A DNA stretch of 64,000 bases, from positions 62,001-126,000 of the forward strand of contig CASZWJ010000001.1 in the NCBI GenBank assembly GCA_949493535.1, read 5' to 3'. The stretch is from an uncultured Alphaproteobacteria bacterium (GTDB lineage Bacteria > Pseudomonadota > Alphaproteobacteria > RF32 > CAG-239). The translations under genes and the position numbers were made by a program. Below, piece after piece: positions 1-8,746 of this stretch (within the stretch, counting starts at the first letter, position 1; the number at the start of each line of letters is the position of its first letter). The notes beneath the pieces are model-generated. The model worked only from the letters and a program-made list of their open reading frames with translations. It did not search any database and was not told the origin of the DNA.

Positions 1-161
1 ATCTCGGAATATTTTATACTTCTCAGGCGGTGACGGGGTGGAAGAGATTCTTCATTCGAACCCGCAAGTTCGGTTCACTCACTAACTCGCGCTGAAATTC
101 AGAAAGACAATAAAATAAGGCTTCTTACAATGATGGCAAAAAGGCGGTTGGAATACCGTAT

Positions 162-1235
162 TTATTTTTTTTCTTCTTTTTTGGATTTCAACTGACCGCA
201 GGCAGCCAAAATATCTTGTCCGCGGGCAACCCTGATCGGCGCGGCGAATCCAAACTTTTGCAGTTCTTTGGAAAAAGCAAAAGCCCGATTGCGCGAAGAC
301 GGCCGGTAATCGCACCCCGGCCAAGGGTTAAACGGTATCAAATTAAACTTGGCGTCAATCTTGTAACTTTTCATCAGATTAACCAGTTCTCTCGCCGCTT
401 CCAGAGAATCATTCAAACCGTCAAGCAGCAAATATTCAAAGGTGATGTATCTGCTGTGCGCCGCCCTTTTTTGAAACTCCTGACAAGCTTTCAACACATC
501 TTCAAGCGGATATTTTTTATTAATCGGCATAATTCTGCTGCGAGTTTCGTTATTTGACGCATGCAGGCTGATTGCCAGACGGCAGCCGACCTTATCGGCA
601 ACATCAGGAATATGCGGCACAATACCAGAGGTCGACAATGTAATTTTTCGTTTGGAAATAGCCACGCCGTCGCCGTCCGACAAGATATTCAGCGCCTTGA
701 AAGTATTGTCCATATTATGCAGCGGCTCACCCATGCCCATAACCACGATATTTGACAGATAGCGGATTTCATCGGTCGGGGTCGGCCATTCTTGATAAGC
801 GTCGCGCGCAACCAGAAACTGAGAAACAATCTCGCCGGCAGTCAGATTGCGGGTGATTTTTTGCGAACCGGTATGGCAAAATGTGCAGCCGACCGCACAG
901 CCCACCTGAGTTGAAATGCAAACCGTGCCGCGGTCTTCTTCGGGAATGTAAACCGTTTCAATCCTTTGGCCGTCGGCAAATTCCAGCAACCATTTATGGG
1001 TTTTGTCGGCAGAAACCTGTTCCGCAACAATTTTAGGACGGGTGATTGTGAACTTTTCAGCCAGTTTGGCGCGCAAATCTTTGCTCAGATTGCTCATCTG
1101 TTCAAAAGACGTTGCCCCCTGATGATACAGCCAGTGCCACAGCTGTTTGGCGCGAAAAGGCTTTTCGCCGATTGCCGCAAAGGCTTCGTTTAATTCTTCT
1201 TTGGAAAGGCCGATAAGTTCAATTTTATCACTCAT
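162..1235 (-). CDS. rlmN: 23S rRNA / tRNA adenine-C2 methyltransferase RlmN
   Basis: Radical-SAM enzyme that methylates C2 of A2503 in 23S rRNA and A37 of some tRNAs, in the cytoplasm. The radical-SAM cluster motif CAVGCTFC gives Cys113, Cys117 and Cys120, and the methyl-carrying/resolving cysteine lies near the end in DILAACGQL (about Cys346). The protein is full length at 357 residues. An upstream in-frame ATG at 1253 exists, but it would overlap the preceding gene. The ATG at 1235 follows an AAGAAGAAA ribosome site and leaves 2 bases after the stop of the IalB-like gene, so the two genes look cotranscribed. A short CGGT/ACCG hairpin with a T-run follows the stop (about 130-161) and may be a weak terminator. 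Confidence 0.96.
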   Translation of the reverse strand: MSDKIELIGLSKEELNEAFAAIGEKPFRAKQLWHWLYHQGATSFEQMSNLSKDLRAKLAEKFTITRPKIVAEQVSADKTHKWLLEFADGQRIETVYIPEEDRGTVCISTQVGCAVGCTFCHTGSQKITRNLTAGEIVSQFLVARDAYQEWPTPTDEIRYLSNIVVMGMGEPLHNMDNTFKALNILSDGDGVAISKRKITLSTSGIVPHIPDVADKVGCRLAISLHASNNETRSRIMPINKKYPLEDVLKACQEFQKRAAHSRYITFEYLLLDGLNDSLEAARELVNLMKSYKIDAKFNLIPFNPWPGCDYRPSSRNRAFAFSKELQKFGFAAPIRVARGQDILAACGQLKSKKEEKK

Positions 1236-1237
1236 GA

Positions 1238-1753
1238 TTATTTCTTCTTGCACTTGTTGCTGATTGCTTTATAAGCCTGCGAAAAACCGGCCAGAGAATA
1301 AGTATCTTTGGTCTGCGTCCCTTTTGACGATGTACCGTGAACAATCATGCGCGTGCCGCGTTTCATGGCCGCAACGATTTCTTTATCAGTCTTGTCGCTG
1401 GTTGCCCAAGCTTTGTCGCCGCTGACAAAAAGCTTATCAAAAGTATCATTGCCGATTTTGATAACGACATTTGATTCCGGCTTGTAGGTATAACCGGCAT
1501 TAATATTGACCACGTCATAGCTTTTGTCGGCCGGACGGTGGGTAATAACCGTATAAATATCGCCGCGTTTGGTATATTTGCCCTCGTCTTTTTTGGGCGT
1601 GGAAGCCATATAGCAGGTCAATCCCGAGGCATCCTGATAATAATATGCCGCCCAGTCGTCATATTCTCCGAGAAGTTTCGGAACCAGCGAAGAAGCTGCC
1701 TGAGCTTCCCCTGCTAAAAATAATCCCAACAGCAAAACAGATAAGTTTTTCAT
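1238..1753 (-). CDS. IalB-like (invasion-associated locus B) secreted protein
   Basis: A 171-residue protein starting MKNLSVLLLGLFLAGEAQA, a clear signal peptide with probable cleavage after Ala19. The mature part has short aromatic and Lys/Asp-rich strands (DDWAAYYY near the start; a GDKAWATSD stretch in the middle) and a cysteine near each end, as in the IalB/DUF1176-like periplasmic beta proteins common in Alphaproteobacteria. The exact role of the family is unknown; in Bartonella a member is linked to erythrocyte invasion, which need not apply here. The start at 1753 is preferred over 1777 because a GGAAAGTGAGAA ribosome site precedes it and the signal peptide then begins normally. It is divergent from cca and precedes rlmN. 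Confidence 0.72.
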   Translation of the reverse strand: MKNLSVLLLGLFLAGEAQAASSLVPKLLGEYDDWAAYYYQDASGLTCYMASTPKKDEGKYTKRGDIYTVITHRPADKSYDVVNINAGYTYKPESNVVIKIGNDTFDKLFVSGDKAWATSDKTDKEIVAAMKRGTRMIVHGTSSKGTQTKDTYSLAGFSQAYKAISNKCKKK

Positions 1754-1852
1754 GGTTACATTCTCACTTTCCAACATTAAAAGTTATTTTTGATAATAGT
1801 ATTTGAAAAATATATAAAAACTGTTAATTTCTAAAAAAAACGGAATCGGAAA

Positions 1853-3091
1853 ATGATTAGAGATAACTATCTGGATATCAATAAGATTATTCAAAACAAA
1901 AAATTTTTGAAGCTGTTTCGCGCCGTGGAAGAACACGGCGGCGCGCTGCGTTTTGTCGGCGGCGCGGTTCGCGATGCCCTGCGCGGCATTAAAAGTTTGG
2001 ATTTGGACTTGGCAACGGACCTCAGCCCTGAAGAATTGGTTGAGGCTTGCGACGAGCATAATCTGAAAACCGTACCTATCGGAATAAAATTCGGCACCGT
2101 CGGCGTGGTTATCGACAATCAGGTTTTGGAAGTTACATCTTTGCGCAAAGATGTCAAAACCGACGGGCGGCATGCCGAGGTTGAGTTTACGACCGACTGG
2201 GAAATTGACGCCGGACGCCGCGATTTGACAATCAATGCCGTTTACGCCGATGAAAAAGGCAATGTTTTTGACTATTACAACGGAATTGACGATTTGGAAA
2301 AAGGCGTGGTGCGTTTTATCGGCTCTCCGGCCCAGCGCATTAAGGAAGATTATTTGCGAATCCTGCGTTTTTTCCGTTTTTATTCGCTTTTTGCCAAAAC
2401 GCCCGTTGATAAAAAGGCTTTGCAGGCTTGCAATGAAAACAAAGACGGCCTGAAAAATCTGTCCATGGAACGAATCCGCGATGAATTTTTCAAAATTCTG
2501 CTGACGCCGCGTGCCGGACAAACCATTAAGATTATGGCGGAAAATGATATTCTCGGCTATGTTCTGCCCACACCGAAAGATGAAAACATTGCCCAGTTGG
2601 AATTTTTCATTAACGAGGTTAATACCGGTATTTTGCCGCCGGATCCGGTCAGGAGAATGTTTATCCTTTACACGCCGCAAGAAAATCTGGCTGAAAATAT
2701 GGCAACAAGGCTGAAATTCAGCAAAAAACAAAAACAGGATTTTATAGATTGGGCCAGAATCAGCGTTTCTCTTGACGATTTTATCATCCCGCAAGAACTC
2801 AAAAAGATGATTTATCTGCACGGCAAAGATTTTGCCAAGAACAAGCTTTTGATTGAACAGGCTTTGCAGAACAGAATTATTCCGTCGACAGCCGACATTA
2901 TTAAAAATATTGACGAAACGGAAGTTCCGGTCTTTCCGTTGCGCGGCAAAGATATTATTGAAACAGGCATTGCCGACAACAGGCAAATCGGAACCGTATT
3001 GGATAATCTGGAGCAAATCTGGGTTGACAACAATTTCGAATTAAGCAAAGAACAATTGCTTTCCCGCCTGCCGGAGCTTAAAACAGCATAG
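1853..3091 (+). CDS. cca: CCA tRNA nucleotidyltransferase
   Basis: Adds or repairs the 3' CCA end of tRNAs, or acts as the poly(A) polymerase-type paralogue. It is a class II nucleotidyltransferase: the GG-x-VRD motif is at residues 36-41 (FVGGAVRD), the catalytic Asp pair in LDLDLATD is at about 50-52, and the head domain is followed by an EDYLRILRFFRFY neck typical of the family. The length of 412 residues is usual for alphaproteobacterial CCA enzymes. A GGAATCGGAAA ribosome site lies just before the ATG. Its last 14 bases overlap the convergent yraN gene. A 410-residue open frame on the opposite strand (1784-3016) is only a shadow of this gene. Confidence 0.93.
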   Translation: MIRDNYLDINKIIQNKKFLKLFRAVEEHGGALRFVGGAVRDALRGIKSLDLDLATDLSPEELVEACDEHNLKTVPIGIKFGTVGVVIDNQVLEVTSLRKDVKTDGRHAEVEFTTDWEIDAGRRDLTINAVYADEKGNVFDYYNGIDDLEKGVVRFIGSPAQRIKEDYLRILRFFRFYSLFAKTPVDKKALQACNENKDGLKNLSMERIRDEFFKILLTPRAGQTIKIMAENDILGYVLPTPKDENIAQLEFFINEVNTGILPPDPVRRMFILYTPQENLAENMATRLKFSKKQKQDFIDWARISVSLDDFIIPQELKKMIYLHGKDFAKNKLLIEQALQNRIIPSTADIIKNIDETEVPVFPLRGKDIIETGIADNRQIGTVLDNLEQIWVDNNFELSKEQLLSRLPELKTA

Positions 3092-3455
3092 TTGAAATCC
3101 ATGCGTGGGTCAAATGGCGGATATGCCACGGAAACTCAACCAAGACAGCATCAAAGCGAATATCAAAAGCGTCATATTTTTTGTGTTTTTTCAAAAAAGC
3201 TTCCGCACCGCGGACAATGCGTTGTTTCTGGCGTTCGGAAATAGCATAGGCCGCTTTTTCCAGATTTTGGCGTTTTTTAACTTCTACAAAGACCAGCAGC
3301 TTGCCGCGGCGGACGATTAAATCGACCTCTCCGGCGCGGGTACCTTTTCCGGTAACAACATTTTTGGCAACCGGAAAATAGCCTTTGAATAAAAGATATA
3401 TCAGCGCAATCCATTCGGCCAAACGGCCGCCGGCATAAGAATTATTTTTGCCCAT
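3078..3455 (-). CDS. YraN/UPF0102 family nuclease-like protein
   Basis: A 125-residue member of UPF0102, a restriction-endonuclease-like fold whose cellular role is not established. The conserved N-terminal G(R)xAE helix and the putative catalytic GEVDLI...VFVEVK motif (D in GEVDL, E-x-K in VEVK) are present. It overlaps the end of rsmI by 14 bases and is cotranscribed with it, an association seen across Proteobacteria. Its own end overlaps convergent cca. No sign of degeneration. Confidence 0.9.
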   Translation of the reverse strand: MGKNNSYAGGRLAEWIALIYLLFKGYFPVAKNVVTGKGTRAGEVDLIVRRGKLLVFVEVKKRQNLEKAAYAISERQKQRIVRGAEAFLKKHKKYDAFDIRFDAVLVEFPWHIRHLTHAWISTMLF

Positions 3456-4278
3456 TTTTCACCTTTAACGCCAATTCATAAACTTCGTTTTTATTCAGAC
3501 CGTATGTTTCCACAAGCTCTTTCACCGCCGTTTTAAGGCTGGCGGCTGCAAGTTTTTCTTTCAACAATGTTTCAACATCAATTTCCGGCAGGGTTTCTTC
3601 TTCCGCGGGCGCAACCATGAAGACCATTTCCCCTTTGGGTTCGTTTGTATTAAAATGTGCAAGCAGTTCTTCTGCCGTACCGGACAGGCATTCTTCATAT
3701 ACCTTGCTGATTTCTCTGGCGACTGCCATTTCGCGAGTGCCGAAAATTTCGGCTGCGGCCGTCAAGGTTTTGACAATTCGAGGCGCCGTTTCATAAAAAA
3801 TCAGGGTCGAATCGAGTTTTTGATATTTTTTGAACAAATCAGCGCGCCCCTTGTCTTTGTTCGGAATAAAACCGACAAACATAAACCGGTTGGTCGGCAG
3901 CCCCGAAAGCTGCAAGGCGGAAATCAGCGCGCAACAGCCGGGCAATGTGGTTATATAAACACCGGCCTCGCGGCAGCTTTTAATCAATTTGTACCCGGGG
4001 TCGGAAATCAGCGGCGATCCGGCATCGCTGACCTGCGCCACGGATTTTCCGGATTGAATTAAATCGATAATCTTTTGCGCCTGTTCGTTTTCATTGTGGT
4101 CATGCAGGACGATAAACGTTTTTTGCAGGCTGATTCCGAGCAGAGAAAACAGTTTTTTGGTTACGCGCGAATCTTCGCAGGCTATAACATCCGCAGCTTT
4201 CAGCGTTTCAACCGCGCGGGGGGAAATATCGCTCAAATTGCCGATCGGCGTTGCCACAATATATAAACCGTTTTTCAT
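3442..4278 (-). CDS. rsmI: 16S rRNA (cytidine1402-2'-O)-methyltransferase RsmI
   Basis: SAM-dependent tetrapyrrole-methylase-fold enzyme that 2'-O-methylates C1402 of 16S rRNA in the ribosomal decoding centre. The N-terminus YIVATPIGNLSDIS (residues 5-18) and ACEDSR are family hallmarks. VSDAGSPLISDPG and GCCALISALQLSGLP form the SAM and substrate pocket. At 278 residues it is full length. A GAGAGATA ribosome site precedes the ATG. First gene of an rsmI-yraN pair, divergent from the LppC-like lipoprotein gene, the usual neighbour in Alphaproteobacteria. Confidence 0.95.
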   Translation of the reverse strand: MKNGLYIVATPIGNLSDISPRAVETLKAADVIACEDSRVTKKLFSLLGISLQKTFIVLHDHNENEQAQKIIDLIQSGKSVAQVSDAGSPLISDPGYKLIKSCREAGVYITTLPGCCALISALQLSGLPTNRFMFVGFIPNKDKGRADLFKKYQKLDSTLIFYETAPRIVKTLTAAAEIFGTREMAVAREISKVYEECLSGTAEELLAHFNTNEPKGEMVFMVAPAEEETLPEIDVETLLKEKLAAASLKTAVKELVETYGLNKNEVYELALKVKNGQK

Positions 4279-4359
4279 TATCTCTCTCTTTACATTAGGG
4301 GAATTTTAAACTACATTTTATATCACTTACAGCAAAGAATATTTTGGGATAAAAAGCAA

Positions 4360-5832
4360 GTGTTAAAAAAATTTTCTCTTCTGATGATGGCTTTGAGCCT
4401 GATCGGCTGCTCAACGACTTCCGTTTCCACCCAAAGCGGCGCCGAAACATCTTCAACCGATATTTCGGAAATTAATTTCGGAGGCAGTTCAAATTTCAGG
4501 GTCGGCGTATTGCTGCCGTTAAGCGGCGATGCCGCGCGTTACGGGCAGGGTTTGAAAAACGCCACAATGCTTGCGTTGGAAGATACAAAGAATCCAAATT
4601 TGATTTTACAGTATTATGATACAAAAAGCACTCCTGAAGGCGCGCGCACAGCCATAACCAACGCGTTGAACCAAAAAGCGCAGATGATTATCGGCCCTCT
4701 GAAAAGCACGTCTTTACGCGCCATTTCAGACGAAGCCGTTTCCCGTCAGGTACCGGTTATCGCCTTTTCAACCTCTGAAGAGGTTTTGCAGCCCAATATA
4801 TATACTTTAGGCCTTTTGGTTGACGAACAAGTCAACCGGATTATCTCTTATGCTGCCGGAAAAGGGCGTTCGCGTCTGGCTTTGCTGCTGCCTGACAACG
4901 CGACCGGCATTGCCGTTGCCAAAGCCGCAGTCAAATCAGCCCAACAAAATCAGGTCAGAATTACCAGAATCGGCTTTTATCAGCCTAATACGACCGACTT
5001 TTCTGACATTTTGAAAAAAATGACCGATTTTAACATGCGGAGCGGACGCATGGATCAAATGAAAAAAACGTTGCAGGCTCAGGCAGAACAAGGCGATGAG
5101 AACTCGCAAAAAGCTTTGAGGCGGGTTTCTACCCATGACACGCTCGGCGAAGTTGATTTTGATATGGTTTTAATTCCCGAAACCGGTGCAAAATTAAAAT
5201 CGGCTATTTCAATGTTCGGTTATTATGACGTGTTTTCTCCCGACGTTAAATTTTTGGGAACTTCTATTTGGGAAAATACAAGGCTGAATAACGAATCAAC
5301 GATTATCGGCAGCTGGTATCCGGCGCTGTCCCGCAATCACAGCAACTATTTTGCCAATAAATATGCTTTTGTTTTCGGAGAAAAACCGCAGACATTATAT
5401 TCACTGGCTTATGATGCCGTTGCCTTGTCAAATGCCCTCGCCCGCCAAAACGGCAGCGATTTGACCGGCATTATTACCAATCCTGACGGTTATGTCGGCA
5501 TTAACGGCATGTTCCGCCTGTTTGAAAACGGTTATAATCAGCACAGTATGGATATTATAGAAGTCCGCAAAACCGGAGATGTTGTTATTGATGAGGCTCC
5601 TAAACGCTTTTCCGACGAAGATTACGGCTCTAAGCTGAATGATGTTTACATTACCAATGATTATCAGGCGCCGCTGATTTTCGGAAAAGACGCAACTGTC
5701 GCCCAAACGTTGATTTACGGCCAGCCTCTGTCTTATGAAAACCAGCCCAACATTTACTTTTCCGGAGAAGAAGAACAGGCAAGCATTCGCAAAAGCCTGC
5801 AAAAAATGAATGTTGAAGTTACGGCAAATTAA
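4360..5832 (+). CDS. LppC/LpoA-type lipoprotein with periplasmic-binding-protein fold
   Basis: A 490-residue lipoprotein with a lipobox ending LSLIGC (lipidation at Cys17), followed by a domain resembling leucine-type periplasmic binding proteins (FRVGVLLPLSGDAARYGQ at about residue 47). In gammaproteobacteria the homologue LpoA activates penicillin-binding protein 1A from the outer membrane; the same role here is inferred from family and from the divergent position next to rsmI-yraN. Translation starts at GTG (4360); no in-frame ATG would keep the signal peptide intact. There is no evident terminator between this gene and the SRP RNA 60 bases downstream, but that RNA has its own promoter-like sequence. 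Confidence 0.85.
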   Translation: MLKKFSLLMMALSLIGCSTTSVSTQSGAETSSTDISEINFGGSSNFRVGVLLPLSGDAARYGQGLKNATMLALEDTKNPNLILQYYDTKSTPEGARTAITNALNQKAQMIIGPLKSTSLRAISDEAVSRQVPVIAFSTSEEVLQPNIYTLGLLVDEQVNRIISYAAGKGRSRLALLLPDNATGIAVAKAAVKSAQQNQVRITRIGFYQPNTTDFSDILKKMTDFNMRSGRMDQMKKTLQAQAEQGDENSQKALRRVSTHDTLGEVDFDMVLIPETGAKLKSAISMFGYYDVFSPDVKFLGTSIWENTRLNNESTIIGSWYPALSRNHSNYFANKYAFVFGEKPQTLYSLAYDAVALSNALARQNGSDLTGIITNPDGYVGINGMFRLFENGYNQHSMDIIEVRKTGDVVIDEAPKRFSDEDYGSKLNDVYITNDYQAPLIFGKDATVAQTLIYGQPLSYENQPNIYFSGEEEQASIRKSLQKMNVEVTAN

Positions 5833-5858
5833 AATTATTTAATAATCACAAATATTGC

Positions 5859-5887
5859 TTGAAAAATAACGTATTTTCGGCGATATT
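5859..5887 (+). promoter_or_regulatory. Probable promoter of the SRP RNA
   Basis: TTGAAA at 5859-5864, a 17-base spacer and GATATT at 5882-5887 (4 of 6 matches to TATAAT). Transcription would begin at about 5893-5895, exactly where the 5' strand of the SRP RNA closing stem begins. Confidence 0.5.
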
Positions 5888-5892
5888 AACCC

Positions 5893-5984
5893 ACGGAGGG
5901 TTTTGGGTTGGCCAATCGCCAATCTGGTCAGGTCCGGAAGGAAGCAGCCATAACGATTTTGGCCAAGGCCATATGCCCTCCACC
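5893..5984 (+). ncRNA. ffs: Signal recognition particle 4.5S RNA
   Basis: Small bacterial SRP RNA, which pairs with Ffh for cotranslational membrane targeting. The conserved apical domain GGTCAGGTCCGGAAGGAAGC lies at 5927-5946, including the GGAAG loop. The closing stem is formed by GGAGGG (5895-5900) with CCCTCC (5976-5981), and TTGGCC (5908-5913) pairs with GGCCAA (5961-5966). It ends 30 bases before dnaX, the standard alphaproteobacterial arrangement. End points are estimated from pairing. Confidence 0.95.
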
Positions 5985-6013
5985 AGTTTTATTTATGCAG
6001 ACAGAAAAAATTA

Positions 6014-7729
6014 ATGGCCGAAGAAAACAAAGATAACCAATACGTGGTTTTAGCCCGCAAATACCGCCCGCAGAGTTTTGAAGACCTGCTGGGACAGGAT
6101 GCTTTGGTACAAACCCTGACAAACGCCATTAAAAATAACCGCCTGCACCATGCGTATATTTTAACAGGTATCCGCGGCGTCGGCAAGACGACAACGGCGC
6201 GCATTATTGCCAAGGCCCTAAACTGCATCGGCAAGGACGGACACGGCGGCCCGACAATCAAACCCTGCGGCTTGTGCGAAAATTGCAAAGCCATTTCCGA
6301 AGGCCGGCATATTGACATTTTAGAACTCGACGCGGCATCGCGCACCGGCGTTGACGATATTCGCGAGATTTTAGACGGCGTACGCTATAAACCAACGAAT
6401 GCCCGCTATAAAGTTTATATCATCGACGAAGTGCACATGCTCTCCAAAAATGCATTCAATGCTTTGTTGAAAACACTGGAAGAGCCGCCTTCGCATGTTA
6501 AATTTATTTTTGCAACAACAGAAATCCGCAAAGTTCCGGTTACCGTTTTATCACGTTGCCAACGCTTTGATTTGCAACGCCTGACGATTGACACTTTGTT
6601 TAACCATTTCAAAAACATTATCGGCAAAGAAGGCTTGCAGGCCGAAGACGAAGCATTGCAGATTATTGCAAAAGCGGCTGATGGTTCCTGCCGCGACGGA
6701 TTATCTTTGTTAGACCAAGCCATTTCTTTAAGTTCGGGCACGGTTTCTACCGAAATTGTCAAAAACATGATTGGCCTTGCAGACAGGAACCAGACTTTTG
6801 AATTGTTTGAAGCTTTGGTTGCCGGCAAAGTTGACGAGGTTTTGACCAATGTCAAGGAACAATACAAAAACGGCGCGAATCCTACGACTTTGATTCAGGA
6901 TTTGATTAACATTACACATATGGTTGCCAAGGCGAAAATCGTTCCGTCTTCCGTTGACGGCGACAGCCTTGCCGAAAGCGAAAAAGAGCTTTGCAAACGC
7001 TTGTCCGGCAACATATCTATCGCCATTCTTTCAAAAATCTGGCAGATGTTGATTAAAGGTATCAGCGAGCTGGCGATTGCGCCGGTGCAAATTGACGCCC
7101 TTGAGATGATTCTCATCCGCATTGCTTATTCCGCTTCCCTGCCAACGCCTTTCGAAATTTTGAACGACGTAAAAAAAAACTCTAATTTAAGCCTTTCTAC
7201 GCCGCAAAACGCTCAAAATGGGGCTTCTGCTCCCATAATAAGCCATGCGGCTGCCCTTGCCGAGCAACAAAATTCAGCTTTGGCAAACAAAGGGAACGGT
7301 GCTGTTTTTAACACGCCGGAAGAAATGGCCGCTTATTTTGAAGCCAACAGAAAACTGTTGCTTTCTTATGCGATTAAGAATGACATTGCCATATCAGAAT
7401 TCAGCGACGGCTTCATTAAAATGACGCTTTCAGACAAAGTGTCTAACGATTTTATGCTCAACCTGCAAAAAGAACTCTTGGCGGCAACCGGCAAAAACTG
7501 GAAAATAGAGACCGTCCGCGGACAACTTGGGCAAACTCTGGCAGCCAAAGAGCATGCCGAAGAAGAAGAAAACAAGCGGAGCATTTCCGAATATCCGCTG
7601 GTTAAAGCGATTTTAGCCGAATTTAAGGGTTCAAAAATAGAAACCCTGACAAGGCTTAAACAACTTGAGGAAGAAGAAGGCGGTTTGTCTTCTGACGACA
7701 GCGAAACATTTTTTGACGAGGAATTATAA
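6014..7729 (+). CDS. dnaX: DNA polymerase III subunit gamma/tau
   Basis: Clamp-loader ATPase that loads the beta clamp and, through tau, links polymerase cores and helicase. Residues 52-60 carry Walker A (GIRGVGKTT), followed by a four-cysteine zinc module (CIG...CGLCENC, about 70-91), the DEVHML Walker B and an SRC sensor motif. The C-terminal half (about 370-571) is the poorly conserved tau region with an acidic tail. At 571 residues it is a usual length. It is the first gene of dnaX-ybaB-recR, with 2 bases between dnaX and ybaB. No clear programmed-frameshift slip site was identified. Confidence 0.97.
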   Translation: MAEENKDNQYVVLARKYRPQSFEDLLGQDALVQTLTNAIKNNRLHHAYILTGIRGVGKTTTARIIAKALNCIGKDGHGGPTIKPCGLCENCKAISEGRHIDILELDAASRTGVDDIREILDGVRYKPTNARYKVYIIDEVHMLSKNAFNALLKTLEEPPSHVKFIFATTEIRKVPVTVLSRCQRFDLQRLTIDTLFNHFKNIIGKEGLQAEDEALQIIAKAADGSCRDGLSLLDQAISLSSGTVSTEIVKNMIGLADRNQTFELFEALVAGKVDEVLTNVKEQYKNGANPTTLIQDLINITHMVAKAKIVPSSVDGDSLAESEKELCKRLSGNISIAILSKIWQMLIKGISELAIAPVQIDALEMILIRIAYSASLPTPFEILNDVKKNSNLSLSTPQNAQNGASAPIISHAAALAEQQNSALANKGNGAVFNTPEEMAAYFEANRKLLLSYAIKNDIAISEFSDGFIKMTLSDKVSNDFMLNLQKELLAATGKNWKIETVRGQLGQTLAAKEHAEEEENKRSISEYPLVKAILAEFKGSKIETLTRLKQLEEEEGGLSSDDSETFFDEEL

Positions 7730-7731
7730 TC

Positions 7732-8052
7732 ATGATGAACATCCAAGGAATTATGAAACAAGCGCAAATGATGCAAAAGAAAATGGAAGAAGCGCAGGAA
7801 AAGGCTGCCGCAGAGGAAGTCAGCGGCACAAGCGGCGGCGGAATGGTTACCGTTACGCTGAACGGCAAATTTGAAATGAAAAAAATCACGCTCGACAAAT
7901 CTTTAGTTAATGCCGATGAAGCCGACATTCTCGAAGACTTGATTATGGCTGCTTATAATGACGCCAAAACCAAAGTCGATGCCAATCTCAGCAGCGCAAT
8001 TTCCAGCGCAACCGGCGGTTTGAACATCCCAGGGCTGAAACTGCCTTTCTAA
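7732..8052 (+). CDS. YbaB/EbfC nucleoid-associated protein
   Basis: A 106-residue DNA-binding protein of the YbaB/EbfC family, forming a tweezer-like dimer that coats DNA. The N-terminal helix MNIQGIMKQAQMMQKKMEE and the central GGGMVTVTLNGKFEMKKI beta hairpin are typical, as is the glycine-rich tail ending PGLKLPF. Lies between dnaX and recR in the conserved replication/repair operon. Two adjacent ATG codons (7732, 7735) make the first residue uncertain by one. Confidence 0.95.
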   Translation: MMNIQGIMKQAQMMQKKMEEAQEKAAAEEVSGTSGGGMVTVTLNGKFEMKKITLDKSLVNADEADILEDLIMAAYNDAKTKVDANLSSAISSATGGLNIPGLKLPF

Positions 8053-8066
8053 CCGGATTTTTGGAT

Positions 8067-8660
8067 ATGGCCGGACAAGATATTGAAAAATTAATCAAAC
8101 TGGTTGCCAAACTGCCGTCGCTGGGCACCCGCTCGGCGCGGCGGATTGTTTTGCAGCTTTTGAAGAAAAAAGAATCGCTGTTGCTACCGCTGATTGCGTC
8201 AATGCAACAAGTTGCCGAAAATATTAAAACCTGTGAAATCTGCGGCAATTATGATACGTCATCCCCTTGCTCCATTTGCGCTTCGGCCGTTCGCGAGCCG
8301 CAGCAGCTGTGTGTGGTGCAAGACGTTGCCGACTTATGGGCAATGGAGCGCGTTTCATTTTTTAAGGGGCGCTATCACGTTTTGGGCGGGGTGCTTTCAG
8401 CCTTGGACGGGATTGCTCCGGAAGACTTAAATATTGACTCTCTGGCAGAACGAATCGCCAAAGAAGGGATTACAGAGGTTATTTTAGCCCTGCCGGCAAC
8501 AGTAGACGGCCAGATTACATCTCATTACCTCGTTTCCAGACTTAAGGACTCAGGCGCCAAAATAACCACCTTAGCGCAGGGTATTCCGATGGGAGCCGAG
8601 CTTGACTATATGGATGAGGGCACAATCCAGCTCGCGCTGAATTCCCGAAAGCTCCTTTAG
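8067..8660 (+). CDS. recR: Recombination protein RecR
   Basis: Works with RecF and RecO to load RecA at single-strand gaps. It has the N-terminal helix-hairpin-helix (KLPSLGTRSARRI), a C4 zinc finger (CEICGNYDTSSPCSIC, about residues 53-68) and a Toprim domain starting LCVVQDVADLWAME, then VLGGVLSALDGI. The ATG at 8067 is preferred to an in-frame TTG at 8061 because family members begin immediately before the GQDIEKLI helix. Third gene of dnaX-ybaB-recR, followed by a hairpin terminator. Confidence 0.95.
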   Translation: MAGQDIEKLIKLVAKLPSLGTRSARRIVLQLLKKKESLLLPLIASMQQVAENIKTCEICGNYDTSSPCSICASAVREPQQLCVVQDVADLWAMERVSFFKGRYHVLGGVLSALDGIAPEDLNIDSLAERIAKEGITEVILALPATVDGQITSHYLVSRLKDSGAKITTLAQGIPMGAELDYMDEGTIQLALNSRKLL

Positions 8661-8676
8661 ACAGTCTTATAATGCC

Positions 8677-8703
8677 TTAAGCCGCCGTTAAAAAGCGGCT
8701 TAA
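8677..8703 (+). terminator. Hairpin after recR
   Basis: Perfect 9-bp stem TTAAGCCGC (8677-8685) with GCGGCTTAA (8695-8703) and an A-rich loop, 16 bases after the recR stop. Only a weak T-run follows (AATTTAATT), so termination may be partial or aided by Rho. Confidence 0.6.
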
Positions 8704-8706
8704 AAT

Positions 8707-8741
8707 TTAATTGCATATTAAACAATCTCCTTTAATATAAT
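8707..8741 (+). promoter_or_regulatory. CtrA box overlapping a TATAAT promoter
   Basis: TTAA-TTGCATA-TTAA at 8707-8721 is a perfect match to the CtrA consensus TTAA-N7-TTAA. A perfect TATAAT -10 element lies at 8736-8741, 14 bases after the box, and the N7 contains TTGCAT, which can serve as a -35 (19-base spacing). This layout, with the box over the -35 region, is that of CtrA-activated promoters in Caulobacter. The predicted start at about 8748 is the first strand of the structured RNA that follows. Confidence 0.6.
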
Positions 8742-8746
8742 TGTCG

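Noticed and set aside
1-161. tRNA-like or protein-coding start of the window
   Set aside because: TTCGAACCCGC resembles a T-loop but no cloverleaf can be built; the short frame is on the wrong composition for a gene.
1784-3016. 410-residue open frame on the minus strand opposite cca
   Set aside because: Composition is that of an antisense shadow, no ribosome site, and the plus-strand frame has clear CCA-enzyme motifs.
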